This document shows, piece by piece, positions 59,940-64,000 of a stretch of DNA of 64,000 nucleotides (its first letter is position 1; every line of letters starts with the position of its first letter). Position numbers and translations under genes: made by a program. The notes beneath the pieces are model-generated. The model ran no database searches. It saw only the letters and a program-made list of their open reading frames with translations, and had not been told where the DNA came from. Origin of the DNA: Paracraurococcus lichenis (GTDB lineage: Bacteria > Pseudomonadota > Alphaproteobacteria > Acetobacterales > Acetobacteraceae); assembly GCF_030657435.1 (NCBI RefSeq), contig NZ_JAUTWS010000016.1:62001-126000 (forward strand), in the 5' to 3' direction.

Positions 59940-60842
59940 ATGCGCAGCGGCGGCGGCGGCCTCATCGTCCTGCGCGGCGACAGGCTGGCGCCGCTCGCCG
60001 CCTCCTATGACCGGGTGCGCGCGGCCGGGCGCCGCCGCACCCTCCTCCTCGGCGCCGCCACCCTCGCCCTGCTGCTGCTCAGCGGCTGGGTGGCGCAGGT
60101 GGACCCTGTCCTGCTCTGGGCCAAGGGCGGCAATTTCCTCGGCTATTTCGACCGGCTGACGACGCTCGAATCCGGTGCCCACGCCGGCCAGCGGGTCTGG
60201 ATGGACCCGGCGGAGTGGTTCTGGGGCCTGCCGCACTGGCTCGCCCTGCTCGGCGACACGCTGCTGATGGCCTATGTCGGCACCCTGCTCGGCGCGACGG
60301 GCGGCCTCGCCGCCGGCCTGCTCTCGGCCGCGAACATCGTCCCGAACGGCTGGGTGCGGATCGGGGTGAGGCGGCTGGCGGAGTTCTGCCGCACGGTGCC
60401 CGACATCGTCTTCGCGCTGGTCTTCGTCATCGCCTTCGGCCTCGGCCCGCTGCCCGGCGTGCTCGCGCTCGCCATCCACAGCTTCGGCGCGCTCGGCAAG
60501 CAGATCTCCGAGGTGGTGGAGAACATCGACATGAAGCCTGTGGAGGGTACGATCGCCGCCGGCGCCGCCTGGACCGCCATGGCGCGCTTCGCTGTCGTGC
60601 CGCAGGTGCTCCCCGGCTTCCTCGGCTACGCGCTGCTGCGCTTCGAGATCAATGTCCGCGGCGCCGCGGTGCTGGGTTTCGTCGGGGCCGGCGGCATCGG
60701 CCAGGACCTGGTCGAGGCGATCCGCAAGTTCTACTACAACGACGTCGCGGCGCTGCTCGTCCTCGTCATCCTCACCGTCTTCGTCATCGATGCCCTGACC
60801 GGCGCGCTCCGCCGCCGCCTGCTGGAGGAGGGACGCGCATGA
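59940..60842 (+). CDS. phnE: Phosphonate ABC transporter permease PhnE (first)
   Basis: A 300-residue permease of about six helices with the BPD_transp_1 EAA loop region: DTLLMAYVGTLLGATGGLAAG, EFCRTVPDIVFALVFVIAFGLGPLPGVLALAIHS and the EAA-like FAVVPQVLPGFLGYALLRFEINVRGAAVLGFVGAGGIGQDLVEA. Two PhnE proteins in tandem form a heterodimer in many alphaproteobacteria. Its stop overlaps the ATG of the next permease (ATGA), so the pair is translationally coupled. Confidence 0.93.
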   Translation: MRSGGGGLIVLRGDRLAPLAASYDRVRAAGRRRTLLLGAATLALLLLSGWVAQVDPVLLWAKGGNFLGYFDRLTTLESGAHAGQRVWMDPAEWFWGLPHWLALLGDTLLMAYVGTLLGATGGLAAGLLSAANIVPNGWVRIGVRRLAEFCRTVPDIVFALVFVIAFGLGPLPGVLALAIHSFGALGKQISEVVENIDMKPVEGTIAAGAAWTAMARFAVVPQVLPGFLGYALLRFEINVRGAAVLGFVGAGGIGQDLVEAIRKFYYNDVAALLVLVILTVFVIDALTGALRRRLLEEGRA

Positions 60843-61717
60843 GCGGCAGCACGCTGCGCGTCAGCGACAGCACGCTGCGCGCCGATGCGCTGGCCCGCCT
60901 GCCGGCGCTGCGCGTCGCGCATCCCGCCGCTTTCCGCCGGCTCACGCCCGGCCGCGCGCTGGTGCTCGGCCTCCTCCTCCTCGGCACGGCGCTGCTGGCG
61001 CTCGGCATCTGGCGGCTGCAGATCGTGCCGGGCCGGCTGCTCTCCGGCCTCGGCGAGCTGCTGCACTTCGTCACGCTGATGCTGCCGCCCGATCCGGGCT
61101 CCTGGGCGCAGACGCGCCTCATCCTGCACGCCCTGGCCGAGACGCTGGCCATCGCCTTCCTCGGCACGCTGATGGCCGCGCTGCTCGGCCTGCCGCTCGG
61201 CCTCCTCGCCGCGCGCAACGCCACGGTCAATGGCGTGGTCCGCTTCCTGTCGCGGCGCCTGCTCGACAGCCTGCGCGGCATCGATGCGCTGATCTGGGCG
61301 CTGATCTGGGTCAGCGTCGTCGGCCTCGGCCCCTTCGCCGGCGTGCTGGCGGTGATGACGGGCGATATCGGCATCTTCGGCAAGATGTTCTCGGAGGCGA
61401 TCGAGGCCGCCGACCGCCGGCCGCAGGAGGGCGTGGTCGCCGCCGGCGGCGAGGGGCGCGCGCGGCTGCGCTTCGGCGTGCTGCCGCAGGTGCTGCCCGT
61501 CATGGCCGGCCAGGTGCTCTACATGATCGAGAGCAATGCGCGGTCCTCCACCATCATCGGCATCGTGGGGGCGGGCGGCATCGGGCTGATCCTGGCGGAG
61601 ATGATCCGCACGCTGGAATGGCCGACCGTCGCCTTCATCGTGCTGCTGATCCTGGCCATGGTGGCGGTGATCGACGCCGTGTCGGGGCAGTTGCGGCGGC
61701 GGCTGATGGGGGCATAG
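60839..61717 (+). CDS. phnE: Phosphonate ABC transporter permease PhnE (second)
   Basis: A 292-residue permease paralogous to the previous one. The transport domain has ETLAIAFLGTLMAALLGLPLGLLAARN, LRGIDALIWALIWVSVVGLGPFAGVLAVMTGDIGIFGK and the EAA-like RFGVLPQVLPVMAGQVLYMIESNARSSTIIGIVGAGGIGLILAEM. It starts at ATG 60839, four bases into the previous stop. It completes phnCDEE; no metabolic phn gene follows. Confidence 0.92.
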   Translation: MSGSTLRVSDSTLRADALARLPALRVAHPAAFRRLTPGRALVLGLLLLGTALLALGIWRLQIVPGRLLSGLGELLHFVTLMLPPDPGSWAQTRLILHALAETLAIAFLGTLMAALLGLPLGLLAARNATVNGVVRFLSRRLLDSLRGIDALIWALIWVSVVGLGPFAGVLAVMTGDIGIFGKMFSEAIEAADRRPQEGVVAAGGEGRARLRFGVLPQVLPVMAGQVLYMIESNARSSTIIGIVGAGGIGLILAEMIRTLEWPTVAFIVLLILAMVAVIDAVSGQLRRRLMGA

Positions 61718-61772
61718 CGCCCGCGGCCCGGACGGGGCAGGCTGGGCGCCTGCAACCGGGATGGGGTGGCCG

Positions 61773-62231
61773 ATGCTGCGGATCCGCGAGGACGACCTGA
61801 CGGGGGAGGCGGTGCGGGCGCTGCTGGCCCTGCATCTCGCCGGGATGCATGCGAACTCCCCGCCCGGGCATGTCTTCGCGCTCGACCTCTCCGGCCTGCA
61901 GGTGCCGGAGGTGACGGTGTTCACCGCCTGGGATGAGGAGGCGATCGCCGGCGTCGGCGCGCTGAAGGAACTCGGCGACGGGACGGCCGAGGTGAAGTCC
62001 ATGCGGACCCATCCGGACCATCTGCGCAAGGGCGTGGCGGCGGCGATCCTCGAGCATATCATCGCCACGGCGCGCGCCCGCGGCCTCGGGCGGCTGAGCC
62101 TCGAGACGGGCAGCGGCCCGGCCTTCGAGCCGGCGCTCGCGCTGTACCGCAGGCGCGGCTTCCGCGACGGCGAAGCCTTCGGGGACTACGTCCGCAGCGA
62201 GTTCAACCAGTTCCTGCACCTCGATCTTTGA
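61773..62231 (+). CDS. GNAT family N-acetyltransferase
   Basis: A 152-residue acetyltransferase. The acetyl-CoA site is the KSMRTHPDHLRKGVAAAILEHIIATARARG segment, with the R/Q-x-x-G-x-G/A pattern in LRKGVAA, followed by LSLETGSGPAFEPALALYRRRGFRDG, a typical C-terminal end. Start at 61773 (GGGGTGG upstream) is slightly preferred to ATG 61761. It is 55 bases after the second PhnE and may be transcribed from the phn promoter; the substrate is unknown. Confidence 0.88.
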   Translation: MLRIREDDLTGEAVRALLALHLAGMHANSPPGHVFALDLSGLQVPEVTVFTAWDEEAIAGVGALKELGDGTAEVKSMRTHPDHLRKGVAAAILEHIIATARARGLGRLSLETGSGPAFEPALALYRRRGFRDGEAFGDYVRSEFNQFLHLDL

Positions 62232-62262
62232 CTCGGTAGCCGTCGCCACGGGCGCGCCACGC

Positions 62263-62384
62263 GCGCTCGACCCCGTCGAGCGCACTCCGAGCCCCGGCCA
62301 TGGGGCCCTTGCCGGGTCAAGGATCGGCCGCAGGCCGACCGCGCGCAGCGCGGCTGCGTCCTTGACGCGGCAAGGGCCCCATGG
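62263..62384. repeat. Inverted-repeat block between convergent genes, including a 26-bp arm cruciform
   Basis: A small hairpin (62263-62271 with 62275-62283, 9 bp, CCC loop) precedes a large one: arms 62298-62323 and 62359-62384 are 26 bases and complement each other except for one position. The 35-base centre itself holds two small stem-loops (TCGGCC/GGCCGA and CCGCGC/GCGCGG), so a three-way cruciform could form. It lies between the GNAT stop and the hrpB stop and may end both transcripts. Confidence 0.8.
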
Positions 62385-62392
62385 CCCCCGCG

Positions 62393-64000
62393 CTACCGCC
62401 CCGGCCGCGGCGGATCGGGCTGCGCCGTCGCCGGATCCTCCGGCCAATTGTGCCTGGGGTAGCGGCCGCGCATGTCCTTGCGGGCATCGAGCCAGCCGCC
62501 TTTCCAGAAGCCCGCGAGGTCGCCGGTGACGGCGATCGGCCGGCCGGCCGGCGAGAGCAGCGCGGCCTGCAGCGGCACCTTCCCGTCGGCGAGGCGCGGC
62601 AGCGAGGCCAGGCCATAGAGGTGCTGCGCCCGCGCCTCCAGCGTCGGCACCTCCCGCGCATAGTCCACCGCCGCGCTGCGGCCCGCCGGCAGCGGCAGGC
62701 GTGCGGGCAGGGCGGCGTCCAGGCGCTGCCGCCGCTCCCAGGGCAGGGACTGCAGCAGAATGTCCGGCAGGTTCAGGCCGGCGAGTTCCGAGAGCTTCGT
62801 CATGCCGTGCAGATGTGGCGCCAGCCAGTCCTGCACGGTGGCGATCAGCGCGGCGTCGGAGAGGTCGGGCCAGGCCTCGCCCTCGCTTCTCCGCATCCAG
62901 CCGATGCGCGCCTGCACCTGCCGCGCCGTGTCCGTCCAGCGCAGGTCGCGCAGCCCGCGCTCCGCGACGGCCGCGGCGAGCGCGGCGGCGACGGCGGCCG
63001 GGTCGGCATGCGGGATGGTCGCCTCCTCCAGCACCAGCGGGCCGAAGCGCAGGCGCCGGCGGGCCTGCACGGCGCCGCTCCGGGCATCGAAGGCGGCCCC
63101 CTCCTCCCGCACGAAGCGCTCGGGGAAGCGCGCTTCCAGCGCCGCGCGGTCGAGCCTTGCCGCCATGCGGATGCGGGCCTCCGTCCCCTGCAATTCGAGG
63201 TCGACCACGGCCAGCAGCGGCGACTTCGCCAGCGGGTCGGTCGCCGGCAGCCGCGCGCCCTGGCCCCCGGCGGAGCCGGAATGCAGAGACCCGGCGAGGC
63301 GGAAGGCACCGGCCATGACGCCGCGCATGGCGGCGATCCGGTCGGGGAAGCCGGCGGCCAGCAGCGCGCCGGGATCGCCCTCCGGGTGGGTGCTGCCATG
63401 CACGCCCAGCCGCCGCCGGTGCAGCGCCGCGGCGCGGCGGATGCGCTGGATCGCCGGGCGGTCGGCATTGGGATGGTCGCCCCCGTGCAGCAGGTCGAGG
63501 CGCAGGGTGATGTCGCTCGGCGCCTCCTTCCCGCGGACCGGGTCGCGCTCCTCCAGCAGGGCGGCGAGGTCGGCGGCCATGGCCTTCTCCCCCTCCGTCT
63601 CCGCCGCCGCCAGCATGCGGGCGAGGCGCGGATGAGTGCCGAGCCGCGCCATGCGCCGTCCCACCGCCGTCACCCGCCCTTCGCGGTCCAGCGCGTCGAG
63701 GTCGGCCAGCAGCGCCCGCGCGGCCGCCATGGCGCCGGCGGGCGGCGGGTCCAGCCAGGCGAGCGCGCCCGGCTCCGCCCCCCAGGCCGCGAGGTCGAGG
63801 GCGAGGCCCGACAACTCCTCCTCCAGGATCGCGGGCCGGTCCTGCGGCGCGAGGCCGCGATGCAGCGCCTCCGACCACAGCCGGATGGCGACGCCCGGCG
63901 CCGTGCGGCCGGCGCGCCCTGCCCGCTGCTCGGCCGCCGCCTTCGAGATCCGCACGGTGACCAGGCGCGAGAGGCCCGTCGCCGGATCGAGCCGCGGCGC
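62393..64000 (-). CDS. hrpB: ATP-dependent helicase HrpB, C-terminal part (runs off window)
   Basis: The last 535 residues of a DEAH-box helicase; the gene enters the window from base 64000, so the N-terminal motifs I-III are not visible. Motif VI reads QRAGRAGR, preceded by SRLVTVRISKAAAE and followed by RLW. The ratchet region, the HrpB-specific C-terminal domain (LPERFVREEGAAFDARSGAVQARRRLRFG and LAPHLHGMTKLSELAGLNL) and the PVQAALLSPAGRPIAVTGDLAGFWKGGWLDARKDMRGRYPRHNWPEDP ending are typical of HrpB, a putative RNA helicase. The stop is at 62393. Confidence 0.94.
   Translation of the reverse strand, partial: APRLDPATGLSRLVTVRISKAAAEQRAGRAGRTAPGVAIRLWSEALHRGLAPQDRPAILEEELSGLALDLAAWGAEPGALAWLDPPPAGAMAAARALLADLDALDREGRVTAVGRRMARLGTHPRLARMLAAAETEGEKAMAADLAALLEERDPVRGKEAPSDITLRLDLLHGGDHPNADRPAIQRIRRAAALHRRRLGVHGSTHPEGDPGALLAAGFPDRIAAMRGVMAGAFRLAGSLHSGSAGGQGARLPATDPLAKSPLLAVVDLELQGTEARIRMAARLDRAALEARFPERFVREEGAAFDARSGAVQARRRLRFGPLVLEEATIPHADPAAVAAALAAAVAERGLRDLRWTDTARQVQARIGWMRRSEGEAWPDLSDAALIATVQDWLAPHLHGMTKLSELAGLNLPDILLQSLPWERRQRLDAALPARLPLPAGRSAAVDYAREVPTLEARAQHLYGLASLPRLADGKVPLQAALLSPAGRPIAVTGDLAGFWKGGWLDARKDMRGRYPRHNWPEDPATAQPDPPRPGR

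Overview
This window looks like chromosomal DNA from a high-GC alphaproteobacterium, most likely an acetic-acid-bacteria relative of the Roseomonas type (Acetobacteraceae). The clues are very high G+C by eye, a gcrA cell-cycle regulator, the alphaproteobacterial cta/cox gene order, an HWE-family histidine kinase, two Bug/TctC-type periplasmic binding proteins and several family-5 binding proteins. The genus is an inference. No rRNA, tRNA, transposase, integrase or CRISPR array was seen. Most genes sit in short same-strand runs, and many intergenic gaps hold strong GC-rich hairpins.

Layout. 1-6.7 kb: a partial TetR gene with its own palindromic operator, then a lipid A/Kdo/envelope block on the minus strand (DUF374 acyltransferase, waaA, lpxK, lpxL) and a glycosyltransferase plus metallophosphoesterase pair. 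6.9-13.6 kb: a deleted diacylglycerol-kinase-like pseudogene, an outer-membrane barrel protein, a small membrane protein, a Tim44-domain protein, a family-5 binding protein, an MFS transporter and a small unknown gene. 13.6-21.2 kb: an acyltransferase-3 gene with a start problem, pmbA, an M16 peptidase, a 102-bp tandem repeat array, two unknown genes and thrC. 21.3-30.1 kb: a polytopic membrane protein, a TetR/monooxygenase pair with twin operators, a TctC-type protein, a toxin-antitoxin pair coupled to a DUF938 gene, a GMC oxidoreductase and a sirtuin. 30.1-36.1 kb: an HWE sensor kinase, a MaoC-like protein, a CPA2 antiporter and an M32 carboxypeptidase.

36.1-42.7 kb is the aa3 cytochrome c oxidase cluster (ctaC, ctaD, ctaB, a small membrane protein, ctaG, ctaE, DUF983, SURF1): subunits, heme O synthesis and copper/heme insertion factors in one direction. 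42.9-48 kb: an ArsR/SmtB metal sensor divergent from an NRAMP transporter, a lytic transglycosylase, a methyltransferase, a DMT permease and gcrA. 48.2-58.1 kb: two paralogous family-5 binding proteins flanking a flavin monooxygenase, then an acyl-CoA synthetase, an alpha/beta hydrolase, a second GMC oxidoreductase and a second TctC-type protein. 58.2-62.2 kb: a phnCDEE phosphonate/phosphate-ester importer behind a recognisable Pho box, and a GNAT gene. The window ends inside hrpB.

The best leads are the SmtB-like sensor with an intact alpha-5 metal site facing an NRAMP importer, the 102-bp tandem repeat with a 39-bp hairpin insert that splits a usually compact thrC-M16 locus beside an unrecognised 324-residue protein, a GGGGCC hairpin repeat family that supplies the C-terminus of a transglycosylase, and the Pho box of the phn operon. 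No obvious new defence or biosynthetic system was found.
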